From the NCBI RefSeq assembly GCF_964340395.1, contig NC_135569.1, positions 17,222,257 to 17,286,256 of the forward strand: a DNA stretch of 64,000 bases, read 5' to 3'. The notes below the pieces were generated by a model, which saw nothing but the letters and a program-made list of their open reading frames with translations, was not told the origin of the DNA and made no database searches. This document shows positions 24,289-37,070 of the stretch, piece after piece. The stretch is from Glandiceps talaboti (lineage: Eukaryota; Hemichordata; Enteropneusta; Spengelidae). How positions within the stretch are numbered: position 1 is the stretch's first letter; every line of letters starts with the position of its first letter. The position numbers were made by a program, and so were the translations under genes.

Positions 24289-24898
24289 GTATCCAGCTTT
24301 CCATTCATTCTACAGTGTCAGCAAATAAGGGAAATTGTATTTTATTTTATTTTTTCATGTGTATGAGTGTGAATTGTTCTTACTAGTAATCTACCTGTTC
24401 TTTCACATAGTTGCATCTTTGGTTTTTGCAAAGATGGTAAACTGAAATATTGTATATTATGTACACTCCTTTCATCACATGATGTAGAGTTCTTTGAACT
24501 GCATGGCCAAAGGAGTCCTTTGAAGTGAGTGGTTAGATGAGTGTGGATGAAGACAAAATCATTCAGTCTAAGATGTTTGAAAGTTTGGTTTTGAGAAACT
24601 GTTTTTGTTACGGGCACTAAGAATGTAAAATCTACCTGAGTTCACCTGTCATTTTACCAGGGTTCCCTACCAGGTAAAATCTACCTGAGTTTACCTGTCA
24701 TTTTACCAGAGTTCCCTACCAGTGTTTTTGGGCAGTAAGTAAGTAAAATCTACCAGGGGTCCCCACCAGTATTATGGTATAATGTATGAGAAACCACCAG
24801 TTATACCAGATTTACCTCTTCCTGTTACTTGAGTTCCTAGGCCTTGGTAAGAGCACTAAGAAAATTGAGTAGATGTCAGAATAGTTGTGAGCAGATAC
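24289..24898 (+). other. Start of SSU72 intron 2, with short ACCTG/TTTACC repeats
   Basis: Three loose copies of a ~50-bp unit (AATCTACCTGAG, CACCTGTCATTTTACCAG, GTTCCCTACCAG) lie at ~24630-24780. Otherwise nothing coding. Confidence 0.5.
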
Positions 24899-26135
24899 TT
24901 TTTAGCACCACTGAACTGAGGTTCAGTAGTGCTATGCTATAATAGGGATCAACCGGTGTCTGTCTATCTGTCTGTGTATGTGTGTATGTAAACAACTTAA
25001 AAGTCAAAAACTGCTGGACTGATTGCTTTGATATTTTTTGGTCATGTTACTTGTGGTGTCTTGTTGGAAAATTGTTCAAATGAAAATGATTGCATCAGAG
25101 ATGTGGGTTTTGGGTCAAAAAATGTGATTTTTGTCAAAAAACTTAAACTCCAAAAGTACTGGACAGATTGGCATGAAATTTGGTGGAACACTTTTAGGGG
25201 TGAATAAATTAAGATTTGGTCATGGTGATTCCCTTAGTAATATGCAAATTCGGGCTAAAAATGTGTCTTTTTGGTCAAAAACCTATAATTCCAAAACTAC
25301 TCAGCAGATTGGGCTGAAATTTAAGAGGGATGCATCTGTGGGTTTATAGATGAAGAAATATTAAACATATAGTAATCTCATCAGTAATATGCAAATTAGG
25401 TGTAAAAATGTGAATTGTGGTAAAAAATTTGTCAAAAAGTACTTGGTCAATGAGACAGAAATGTTTCTAAAAGTGTTATTCTGCAGAATTCCTTCAAAGT
25501 TTTTTGACACAATTGGCCCTAGCAACCATGACCACGCCCTTAGCAACAACCCAATGGCAGTATATTTTGGTCAAATAACAAGATCTGGTAGGCAAGTGAG
25601 TAAACATTCCAAAAATGTATGCAAATATCCCAGCAACCATGACCCACACCCATAGTAACAGCCAAACGGTCGTGTATTTCACAAAGATAACAGGGATTCT
25701 TAGACAATTAAATAAACATTCAAAATATGTATGTAAATTTGCCTAACAACAAGACCACACCCATAGCAACAGCCAAATAATCATATGTATTGCGAAGATA
25801 ACGAGGATTAATAGACAAATGTATAAACATTTTAAAATGTATGAAAATATGCCTAGCAACAAGGCCACATCCATAGCAACAGCCAAATGGGGATGTATAT
25901 TGCAAAGATAATATCAGGAATTCACAAGTGAACAAAAACATTAAAAAATGTATGCAAATATATCTAACAACATGACCACGCCCATAGCAACAGCCCAATG
26001 GTCCCAAACATGGTAGGATAGGCAACTGGATATTCATTCAGCAAATGAACACCTATTGTTAGCATGGACTAGCATATGGATAAACATTTTTAAAAATTGT
26101 ACAGTTGTGCTATAACGCCCATTGGCGTTATTTTT
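24899..26135 (+). mobile_element. Family B HINE-like element, copy B3 (full length)
   Basis: The 5' end TTTTAGCACCACTGAACTGA is followed by GGTTCAGTAGTGCT and together they form the terminal hairpin. TGTC/TG repeats, front modules and GACCACxCCC units follow. It ends ACAGTTGTGCTA (26101-26112), GCCCATTGGC and TATTTTT. It lies in SSU72 intron 2 in sense orientation. Confidence 0.75.
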
Positions 26136-27482
26136 ATGCTTGTTGTTTGAATGGCATATCACATAGAGGAGTGTGTGTGTGTGCATGTGTATGTGTCTTG
26201 GTTTACATATGGACAATTTTTTAATTCTTAGATCCTCCTTTTAAGCAATTGAACATGTGTATTCAAAGGAGAGTCCATCGGGTGGTAAGTGTTGTATATT
26301 GTCAACTTCTTGAAATGATAGAATGTTTTCTTTTCAGAATTATTGATATTTTCCAAACCCTCTATATAGCAGTGCATGTAGTTCTCTCTCACAAGTTGCT
26401 TAGATTTCCAAAAAGATATGTCAAAAAGTGAAGCTGAAAAAAAAGACAACAGGGATCACCTTCTTTGAAGATGTGAACAAGCCAAAGGAAAGAAGAGAAT
26501 ATTATTAGAAAATGAAAATATTTTACAACAAGTTCTGTCAAAATGCCAAAGCAGAACATTTGTTTTCTATACGTCTTGTTACCATTTTTGCAGCACCAGT
26601 AGAAAATCATTGGTCTGTTTAATGTTGTGACTACTGTACAATTTTGAAATGGTTAGAGAAAACACTACTTGACAGGGTTTGGAGCAACAGTAACTCCTTA
26701 CTAGTTGACCACCAACGTTGTTGGAGTCGTAGTACAGGGTTACTTCATATGATAATGTACAAACTGTATCATGCATTTTGATTTTGCAAGCTTAATAAAG
26801 AAACTAATTTTATATCTTTGCTGTGTGTCATTTTTCAGTTAAAGTACACATATTCCCCCAATTTTTCAGTCCAGTATACATGTAGATACATTACATACAA
26901 CAAACTCACTTGGGAAAACAAGGTGGTTGGTGTAATTTATATGCATTGTCAGTAATAAACTTGGAAAAGGTTCACAAGTGTTTATTGCACTTCAGTGTAG
27001 AGTGAACTTTTAAAATGCAGTTGACTTGTGCTTTATTATTTAATCAACAGTTGACATATATTTACAAGCACATTCCAAGGTTTACAACCTTATTGAAGAA
27101 ATGTAGGGCAGAGATAGTGGGTAGACATTTTGGTTTTCAGCACTTGAGAGAAAGATTGCAGCATTGCAGAATGTGTAGGGATTTGCACCAACTAGACAGG
27201 AAATGTCTTCATTCAGTGATATTTAAATATATTTTGGAATAAAACCGAAATCTCTGCTATTTTCAAACATTGTGATGACAAAATATAAGCCATCACATGG
27301 TTTTTAAACTGCCCAGCTTATATTGATTATCCATTAGCAATTGATAAATGGACTAAGAATAGAATTAACATAATTACAGGTGGTATATTAGCATTAGCTA
27401 CTTGGTAATATTGATGATTGACAGTTGAAACGAAGATTGCTATTAAAATCTAGAACATTCTCACCGAAGTTGTCTTTGTAAG
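26136..27482. other. Unannotated intron 2 stretch
   Basis: AT-rich sequence with AATAAA-type words (for example near 26793). A 75-codon frame (27015-27242) is not recognised. No exon can be supported. Confidence 0.35.
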
Positions 27483-28105
27483 AGGCCAACGTTAGTAAAT
27501 GACTGGTGGTCATTAATTTATTATTTTCTACAAGGCCAATTTTAGTAAATGACTGGTGGTCATTAATTTATTATTTTGTACAAGGCCAATTTTAGTAAAT
27601 GACGACATTAATTTATTATTTTTTACAAGGCCAATTTTAGTAAATGACTGGTGGTCATTAATTTATTATTTTCTACAAGGCCAATTTTAGTAAATGACTG
27701 GTGGTCATTAATTTATTATTTTCTACAAGGCCAATTTTAGTAAATGACTGGTGGTCATTAATTTATTATTTTCTACAAGGCCAATTTTAGTAAATGACTG
27801 GTGGTCATTAATTTATTATTTTCTACAAGGCCAATTTTAGTAAATGACTGGTGGTCATTAATTTATTATTTTCTACAAGGCCAATTTTAGTAAATGACTG
27901 GTGGTCATTAATTTATTATTTTGTACAAGGCCAATTTTAGTAAATGACTGGTGGTCATTAATTTATTATTTTGTACAAGGCCAATTTTAGTAAATGACTG
28001 GTGGTCATTAATTTATTATTTTGTACAAGGCCAATTTTAGTAAATGAGTGGTAATTAATTTATTATTTTGTACAAGGCCAATTTTAGTAAAGGACTGGTC
28101 ACTAA
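27483..28105 (+). repeat. 50-bp minisatellite, about 12 copies
   Basis: Unit core CCAATTTTAGTAAATGACTG, followed by GTGGTCATTAATTTATTATT and TTCTACAAGG. The unit includes a short dyad (TGAC-TGGTG-GTCA). Copies differ mainly at TTCTAC/TTGTAC, and a few are shortened (near 27600 and 28045). It lies in intron 2. Confidence 0.9.
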
Positions 28106-28299
28106 TTATAACCCGGCTCCACCAGTAGGCCTTATCAATAACATGCTAACATTATTATCTATCAATTTGTCATATAAAAGGAGGGGATGTGAAATCGTTT
28201 AAGCTTATAAGAACTATTCTCGACTTTGTAATGTTATATTTTGGCATTCCCAATGTTTTTCCTCTGCTATCCTTGAGTACCCCAAGATTGATAGTCAAG

Positions 28300-28592
28300 T
28301 TCTACATATGTGTGTGGGTGGGTGGGGGGTTAGGAGTAGCAGTAGACCTCAAGTACTACATGGAGGGAGGGGGGCTAGGATCTAGGAGTAGCAGTAGACC
28401 TCAAGTGCTACATGAAGGGCGGGGAGGGTAGCAGTAAACCACAAGTTCTACATGGGTGGGGGTGGGGTTCAGAGTAGCAGTAGACCTCAAGTTCTACATG
28501 GGTGGGGGTGGGGTTCAGAGTAGTAGTAGACCACAAGTGCTACATGGAGGGGGGGGGGGGTTGAGTAGCAGTAGACCACTTGTTCTAATCTT
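28300..28592 (+). repeat. G-rich minisatellite, about 5-6 copies
   Basis: Unit contains GTAGCAGTAGACCTCAAGT, then TCTACATGG and a G-rich block such as GTGGGGGTGGGG. Each unit holds several runs of three or more G on the sense strand, enough for intra- or inter-unit quadruplexes (inference). Confidence 0.8.
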
Positions 28593-30590
28593 TTATTTTC
28601 AAAATGAAATAGAATTCAAATCCAAATTTCCTGCCATTCTCTGAGTAAACACGTAAATTACACTCACAAAATTTACTCCAAGTGATTCCAATTTATGCAA
28701 GCCCCTTAATTAAAGGATGGTCTATTGTAAGTGTAAGGCTATTAGGGAAGAAGTCCATTTCAAGTTGCCAGTACTGCAGGCAGTTCCCGTGGGAATCCAA
28801 ACCCTCCCTTACCGCTGGCAGTTTTACTACTTTGTTACCGTGCATATTCATGAAAACTCATTACCGCTTGACATGGCATAATGAATTCAGTGTGAATGGG
28901 GTACCTGAATATTAATCAGATCATTGTTTCTGCTCTGTCCCGTGGGAACCTCGGTTTCTTCCGTCAATGCAAAGAGGTTTTAGGCAGTAAAAAGTTACTG
29001 TCTATGGTTCTATGAGAAAACGATAAAATGGTGATAATAAAGATAATATAGACGTGTATAAGCCAAACGTTTATGGTAGGGGTAAAAATATGCTCGTTTT
29101 ATATGATCGTGTAAATTCACTGCACGTAATGTTACAATTGGTTAACTGCGACGTACGTGAAACAATCATCAGACGATTTCAAGTCAAGAATAAACATTGC
29201 CATACGAATCAAGTTGGTGGAACATGTAATCAATTTGCGACGAAAATTCAGACACAAGTGCCTTGTGTGACCGAAAACAAATAGTTATGACGATAAAAAA
29301 AGTTTTAGACACAAATGATGTACATGTACATTGTCAAGCGAGTACAAAATAAAGACATGCACGAAGAATACCAGTCAATACGATACGACTTATTCATATT
29401 GTTAAACCATCCCCATCGACGTTTGGTACCAAAAAAATATTGGGCGGCATAGTGAAATTAGAAAGGTGCATGCTGCGTGTTAATTGATATAATGTATTAT
29501 CAAAGTATGCCTAAGCAACATAGTGTGAAACGGACCACATATTCATATAATTAAACCCTCCGTATTAAAGTGTAGTAAGAGGTTGTAAACGACTTATTAA
29601 TTGTCCAGTCTATGGTGACAACAATTAGTCTTTACTTGAGAAATGTGACCAAAAACAAATGGTTACAAGGATAAAAAAGTTTTAGACACAAATGATGTAC
29701 ATGTACACGCAAGTAGAAAAAAGACATGTACAAAAAAATGTCAGTCAAAATGTGCAACTATTTCATACACAAAGTCTTCGGGTGGTCGCGACGATTTGGT
29801 CTCGTGTAACCTCATGATTTTTCAGCCAATCCTTTCTGAAGTATGTACAACCTAAAATAAAGCAGTCACGTTTTATTATAAGGGCAGTTTTCATTTTTTT
29901 TACCAAGCGCACATGGCAAGGGGAACGTAACATGACCTCTGACCGACCTTGAAGTAATCATGACGTAGCTACACGTGTGAACAGATCTGATCGCCACATT
30001 ATTACAATCTACGTGACTTGGACAGATCGTTTGCTTCCCATCATCGAGCTTTCGCTGAAAATATAAATTTGTACCCCCCCCCCCCCTATTTAAATTGCAG
30101 ATTTTATTCACATTTTACGATTTGGCAAGTGGGCATTATTATTTTAATCATATTATCGATACTGTGACGTGAGAGTGCATGTCGGTACCTGTTTAAGTTG
30201 TGTCAGTTTAGAACATCAATCTCAGTGTCTGAACATCACCCATGTCCCCATTGAGTTCGGATAATTGGTGGTTTACTGAATTCGGAAAAAAAACCTGCGA
30301 CAAATACTTGGACCTGCAAAACATCTCCGTATAGCATCGTGTGCGACATGTTTGCGATCTATTGTTCTCTCAAGAATAATGAATTTAGGTGTTGTCGGCA
30401 TAATCAAAGAAAAGCCACACTAAAAACTGTGGAGATAATGTAGTGGTCACGGTAACGACGGTTTCCCGTATGCACACAAGCTCATTACTGACAGCTGAAC
30501 CCGGTACCGCTGTCACCGCGATAAAGGTGTGTTTTCTGTGGGAACCACCTGCGGTACCGGCAACTTGAAATGGACCTCTTCCCTTAGTCC
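28593..30590. other. Unannotated intron 2 stretch with a ~375-bp spaced direct duplication
   Basis: GTTTTAGACACAAATGATGT with its flanks occurs at ~29270-29335 and again at ~29643-29710, followed each time by AAGACATG and CAGTCAA words. A poly-C run sits at ~30075-30086. Nothing coding was recognised. Confidence 0.4.
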
Positions 30591-33500
30591 AATCCAATAG
30601 ATTACTACAAACCAATGTGAATTGACTATGAAGTACATTCAATCCAGTAAATTAGTACAAACCAATGTAAGTTGACTATGTAGTGTGTTCAATCCTGTAA
30701 ATTAGTACAAACCAATGTGAGTTGACTATGTAGTGTGTCCAGTCCAGTAAATTAGTACAAACCAATGTGAGTTGACTATGTAGTGTGTCCAGTCCAGTAA
30801 ATTAGTACAAACCAATGTGAGTTGACTATGTAGTGTGTCCAGTCCAGTAAATTAGTACAAACCAATGTGAGTTGACTATGTAGTGTGTTCAATCCAGTAA
30901 ATTAGTACAAACCAATGTGAGTTGACTATGTAGTGTGTCCAGTCCAGTAAATTAGTACAAACCAATGTGAGTTGACTATGCAGTGTGTCCAGTCCAGTAA
31001 ATTAGTACAAACCAATGTGAGTTGACTATGTAGTGTGTCCAGTCCAGTAAATTAGTACAAACCAATGTGAGTTGACTATGTAGTGTGTCCAATCCTGTAA
31101 ATTAGTACAAACCAATGTGAGTTGACTATGTAGTGTGTCCAGTCCAGTAAATTAGTACAAACCAATGTGAGTTGACTATGTAGTGTGTCCAGTCCAGTAA
31201 ATTAGTACAAACCAATGTGAGTTGACTATGTAGTGTGTCCAGTCCAGTAAATTAGTACAAACCAATGTGAGTTGACTATGTAGTGTGTCCAGTCCAGTAA
31301 ATTAGTACAAACCAATGTGAGTTGACTATGTAGTGTGTCCAATCCAGTAAATTAGTACAAACCAATGTGAGTTGACTATGTAGTGTGTCCAGTCCTGTAA
31401 ATTAGTACAAACCAATGTGAGTTGACTATGTAGTGTGTCCAGTCCAGTAAATTAGTACAAACCAATGTGAGTTGACTATGTAGTGTGTCCAATCCAGTAA
31501 ATTAGTACAAACCAATGTGAGTTGACTATGTAGTGTGTCCAGTCCAGTAAATTAGTACAAACCAATGTGAGTTGACTATGTAGTGTGTCCAATCCAGTAA
31601 ATTAGTACAAACCAATGTGAGTTGACTATGTAGTGTGTCCAATCCTGTAAATTAGTACAAACCAATGTGAGTTGACTATGTAGTGTGTCCAATCCAGTAA
31701 ATTAGTACAAACCAATGTGAGTTGACTATGTAGTGTGTCCAATCCAGTAAATTAGTACAAACCAATGTGAGTTGACTATGTAGTGTGTCCAATCCAGTAA
31801 ATTAGTACAAACCAATGTGAGTTGACTATGTAGTGTGTCCAGTCCAGTAAATTAGTACAAACCAATGTGAGTTGACTATGTAGTGTGTCCAATCCTGTAA
31901 ATTAGTACAAACCAATGTGAGTTGACTATGTAGTGTGTCCAGTCCTGTAAATTAGTACAAACCAATGTGAGTTGACTATGTAGTGTGTCCAGTCCAGTAA
32001 ATTAGTACAAACCAATGTGAGTTGACTATGTAGTGTGTCCAATCCTGTAAATTAGTACAAACCAATGTGAGTTGACTATGCAGTGTGTCCAGTCCAGTAA
32101 ATTAGTACAAACCAATGTGAGTTGACTATGTAGTGTGTCCAGTCCAGTAAATTAGTACAAACCAATGTGAGTTGACTATGTAGTGTGTCCAATCCTGTAA
32201 ATTAGTACAAACCAATGTGAGTTGACTATGTAGTGTGTCCAATCCAGTAAATTAGTACAAACCAATGTGAGTTGACTATGTAGTGTGTCCAATCCTGTAA
32301 ATTAGTACAAACCAATGTGAGTTGACTATGTAGTGTGTCCAATCCTGTAAATTAGTACAAACCAATGTGAGTTGACTATGTAGTGTGTCCAGTCCAGTAA
32401 ATTAGTACAAACCAATGTGAGTTGACTATGTAGTGTGTCCAATCCTGTAAATTAGTACAAACCAATGTGAGTTGACTATGTAGTGTGTCCAGTCCAGTAA
32501 ATTAGTACAAACCAATGTGAGTTGACTATGTAGTGTGTCCAGTCCTGTAAATTAGTACAAACCAATGTGAGTTGACTATGTAGTGTGTCCAATCCTGTAA
32601 ATTAGTACAAACCAATGTGAGTTGACTATGTAGTGTGTCCAGTCCAGTAAATTAGTACAAACCAATGTGAGTTGACTATGTAGTGTGTCCAGTCCTGTAA
32701 ATTAGTACAAACCAATGTGAGTTGACTATGTAGTGTGTCCAATCCTGTAAATTAGTACAAACCAATGTGAGTTGACTATGTAGTGTGTCCAGTCCAGTAA
32801 ATTAGTACAAACCAATGTGAGTTGACTATGTAGTGTGTCCAGTCCAGTAAATTAGTACAAACCAATGTGAGTTGACTATGTAGTGTGTCCAGTCCAGTAA
32901 ATTAGTACAAACCAATGTGAGTTGACTATGTAGTGTGTCCAATCCTGTAAATTAGTACAAACCAATGTGAGTTGACTATGCAGTGTGTCCAGTCCAGTAA
33001 ATTAGTACAAACCAATGTGAGTTGACTATGTAGTGTGTCCAATCCAGTAAATTAGTACAAACCAATGTGAGTTGACTATGCAGTGTGTCCAGTCCAGTAA
33101 ATTAGTACAAACCAATGTGAGTTGACTATGCAGTGTGTCCAGTCCAGTAAATTAGTACAAACCAATGTGAGTTGACTATGTAGTGTGTTCAATCCAGTAA
33201 ATTAGTACAAACCAATGTGAGTTGACTATGTAGTGTGTCCAGTCCAGTAAATTAGTACAAACCAATGTGAGTTGACTATGTAGTGTGTCCAGTCCTGTAA
33301 ATTAGTACAAACCAATGTGAGTTGACTATGTAGTGTGTCCAGTCCAGTAAATTAGTACAAACCAATGTGAGTTGACTATGTAGTGTGTTCAATCCAGTAA
33401 ATTAGTACAAACCAATGTGAGTTGACTATGTAGTGTGTCCAGTCCTGTAAATTAGTACAAACCAATGTAAGTTGACTATGTAGTGTGTTCAATCCAGTAA

Positions 33501-33833
33501 ATTAGTACAAACCAATGTGAGTTGACTATGTAGTGTGTTCAATCCAGTAAATTAGTACAAACCAATGTGAGTTGACTATGTAGTGTGTCCAGTCCAGTAA
33601 ATTAGTACAAACCAATGTAAGTTGACTATGTAGTGTGTTCAATCCAGTAAATTAGTACAAACCAATGTGAGTTGACTATGTAGTGTGTCCAGTCCTGTAA
33701 ATTAGTACAAACCAATGTGAGTTGACTATGTAGTGTGTCCAGTCCTGTAAATTAGTACAAACCAATGTGAGTTGACTATGTAGTGTGTCCAGTCCTGTAA
33801 ATCAGTACAAACCAATGTGAGTTGACTATAGTT
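30591..33833 (+). repeat. 50-bp minisatellite, about 65 copies
   Basis: Unit core TTAGTACAAACCAATGTGAG followed by TTGACTATGTAGTGTGTCC and AGTCCAGTAAA. Period is exactly 50 across the array. Variation is nearly confined to a few positions: AGTCC/AATCC, CCAG/CCTG, TAGTG/CAGTG, TGTCC/TGTTC. The first two units are the most diverged. It is unrelated in sequence to the other 50-bp array at 27483. Confidence 0.95.
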
Positions 33834-34046
33834 TTAACTACCACTACCCATGCCCTAAAGGAAGAAATTCAGTGATGGTAGAACTCAAAGTTTTATTGGT
33901 CCATATTAGCCGGGGCTGCTGGTGATGGAATATGAAGCTGACTGTCGTTGAAGTCTCATCACCCTAGAACGTCCACTACACCTAAACTTTGAGAATGTTC
34001 ACACATGGTAATCCAAGGTGTGTCTTGAATTGTACTTGGTTATATA
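33834..34046. other. Short unannotated spacer
   Basis: No feature recognised. Confidence 0.3.
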
Positions 34047-34142
34047 CAGATAACTTGACTATATTGTAGCAGTGCTCTCATTATGTACAGATAGGAACTG
34101 TAATACATTGAGAGCACTGTTATAATATTGTCAAGTTGTCTG
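34047..34142. repeat. Long hairpin (foldback), ~34-bp arms
   Basis: CAGATAACTTGACTATATTG at the left, continuing to CAGTGCTCTCA, pairs with TGAGAGCACTG continuing to CAATATTGTCAAGTTGTCTG-like sequence at the right, with about four mismatches and a ~28-base loop. It may be a MITE or, transcribed in the intron, a small-RNA hairpin. Confidence 0.6.
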
Positions 34143-35305
34143 TTTCTCTCCATTCTCCAAGGTAATGAATTCTTTTCTTCCACTTTACTGAATTCCTATG
34201 ATAATTAACCTAAGTATAAAGCTTGGTTGCATGTCCAAGTAGTTTGGCACACAACCTGTTCCAGTGAATACTATATTGTTAAATTTAATGTTTTCTAAGA
34301 TCCCACTTTGCTTGTAATGCAAGGTGCATGTCCTAATTCCCACAGATAACATGTAATATATATGTTTGTTAAAATACATGTAGAATGCACATTCCAGAAC
34401 AGATGGACTGACATGTGTTAGACTTTGCATACTTGTATTAATCCATCCCATCAGTATACCTGAATTACTTGATCAACACCAGATGTGTTGTAATCCTTAC
34501 TTACCATGGGGAGTTCCACCAATTACATTTTAGTTCAGTGAGACATTTATGCCGTTCCGACACTTGTATTGGTTATTGCTATAAACTTGCATGACGTGAT
34601 TTGGGTGATAGAATAAAATAGCACCTTGGTAAGTAATTCAGGTTAAAAATGTTTTGAAGAAGCTGTACTGCAATTAACACATGTTCAGCCACCTTGGATA
34701 TTTCCTGTACGGGTTTATGGCACCACATATACCAGTTTCTTTACCATGGTAACACACCCATTGTGTTTGTCGTAACAAAGACTATGGTAAATGTGATGTC
34801 ATCATCTGAGATTTTCCCAGAATCCCTTGCAGGAAGTGCCCATATTGATTCAAGGCTTAATGAGTTAATAACAAGTTGCTGTCTTATCACCCCAAATCAT
34901 GTGTAATTTGTGATTAGTAATGAATATAAATGAAATAAAGACAGAAATAAGTCTAACTGAACTTTCCTTTCACCACTATTATTCTTGTACGTTGCTCTGC
35001 AAACTATCAATTCATGGACTTGGACACACAAAAATACATGGGCCCTATGAACACATACACATTTCACTAAGTTGTGGTAGCTGCTAACAAATTAAATATG
35101 GACCACATTAATGAAAATACATCTCTCTGACTGCATGCATATATAGTTGAACACTACCTAATTATTAATCATCAGAATTTACAAAACATAAAGCACATTA
35201 AAACTGAACTGTATAGGAAACCTTTTGTGTAGTCTTGATGATGTATTTAGATTTTATGACAGACACCAAACTTTGACCTAATTTTTGAGCTCTCTAATAG
35301 AATGC
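34143..35305. other. Unannotated intron 2 stretch
   Basis: No recognised exon or repeat; AT-rich with an AATAAA word near 34934. Confidence 0.3.
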
Positions 35306-36410
35306 ACACAGTATTAGTGTTCACTGGACCCCTTGTTAGATACACACAGTATAGTGTTCACTGGACCCCCTTGTTAGAAACACATGTAGTGTTCACTGGA
35401 CCCCTTTGTTAGATACATATAGTGTTCACTGTACCCCCTTGTTAGATACACACAGTATAGTGTTCACTGGACCCCTTGTTAGATACAGTATAGTGTTCAC
35501 TGGACCCCCTTGTTAGATACACAGTATAGTGTTCACTGGACCCCCATGTTAGATACAGTATAATGTTCACTGGACCCCTTTGTTAGATACACACAGTATA
35601 GTGTTCACTGGACCCCATTGTTAGATACACAGTGTAGTGTTCACTGGACCCCATTGTCAGATACACAGTGTAGTGTTCACTGGACCCCCTTGTTAGATAC
35701 ACACAGTGTAGTGTTCACTGGACCCCCTTGTTAGATACAGTATAGTGTTCACTGGACCCCTTGATAGATACACACAGTATAGTGTTCACTGGACCCCATT
35801 GTTAGATACACAGTGTAGTGTTCACTGGACCCCCTTGTTAGATACACACAGTATAGTGTTCACTGGACCCCATTGTTAGATACACAGTGTAGTGTTCACT
35901 GGACCCCCTTGTTAGATACACAGTATAGTGTTCACTGGACCCCCTTGTTAGATACACAGTATAGTGTTCACTGGACCCCCTTGTTAGATACACACAGTAT
36001 AGTGTTCACTGGACCCCATTGTTAGATACACACAGTATAGTGTTTACTGAACCCCCTTGTTAGATACAGTATAGTGTTCACTGGACCCCCTTGTAAAATA
36101 CACACAGTATAGTGTTCACTGGACCCCCTTGTTAGATACACACAGTGTAGTGTTCACTGGACTCCCTTGTTAGATAACCACAGTATAGTGTTCACTGGAC
36201 CCCTTGTTAGATACAGTATAGTGTTCACTGGACCCCCTTGTTAGATACACACAGTATAGTGTTCACTGGACCCCCTTGTTAGATACATTATAGTGTTCAC
36301 TGGACCCCCTTGTTAGATACACACAGTATAGTGTTCACTGGACCCCCTTGTTAGATACACACAGTATAGTGTTCACTGGACCCCTTGTTAGATACACAGT
36401 GTAGTGTCAA
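35306..36410 (+). repeat. Variable-length (~31-38 bp) minisatellite, about 30 copies
   Basis: Core GTGTTCACTGGACCCCCTTG, then TTAGATACA followed by a variable ACACAGTATA spacer. Length differences come from gain or loss of ACAC in the spacer and of one C in the C run. Confidence 0.9.
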
Positions 36411-37070
36411 CATCCACTCAGATTGTTTGACACTGTAACTGACCAATCAGCCATTAACAAATTAAGTATACAGACTTGATAGATTGTAAATGTTTATAAA
36501 CAGTCATTCAAATACCAACTTTACAGTGACCACACATTGAAATATTTTAGCTTTTCGCCCCGTAGCCAGTCACAATCATGTCAAAACCAGCCCTCACTAA
36601 TGTACGACATTAGATCCACTTTAAAACAAAGGAAACTGGACCTATTGCCCACCTCTATAAATATTCAAGATAAAGATGCAAGTTCTCCAAGCTTTTCTGA
36701 TTAACATTTGTTACCCCTCAGTGCATTATGTAGTGCATGTATGTACATGTAATCATATGTTGCCTGTACACTAACTACAATATGGTTGAGAGGGGTAAGC
36801 CACTGTAGATAGAATAACCAAGCTGGCAGATGAAGTGAATGCCAATCAATCATGATTTAATGTTGAGTTCAAGTGTGAAAAGCGCTTCATTGGAAGGGAA
36901 ACATTACGAACAATATATACTATCATATAGGTCAATTCCAGGTGATGGGTACAGCTAGTGAGGGCTGAAATTGGTATGCAAAACTTTATCTCTCCTTTCA
37001 TCAAAAAGCATCCTCAGCCAGAACCTCTGTATGTCGTTCAAATAATATGTATCCATAGATATTAAACAAC
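36411..37070. other. Unannotated intron 2 stretch
   Basis: Nothing recognised. Confidence 0.3.

Noticed and set aside
24289-24328. Read-through of exon 2 as an alternative C-terminus
   Set aside because: Joining at 24288 reproduces the conserved junction and the exact protein length; the extension has no similarity to SSU72.
27015-27242. 75-codon frame with Cys/His residues in SSU72 intron 2
   Set aside because: Looks weakly protein-like but has no recognisable family, acceptor or donor.
30591-33833. CRISPR-like appearance of regular 50-bp units
   Set aside because: The whole unit is repeated with no unique spacers, and the DNA is clearly eukaryotic.
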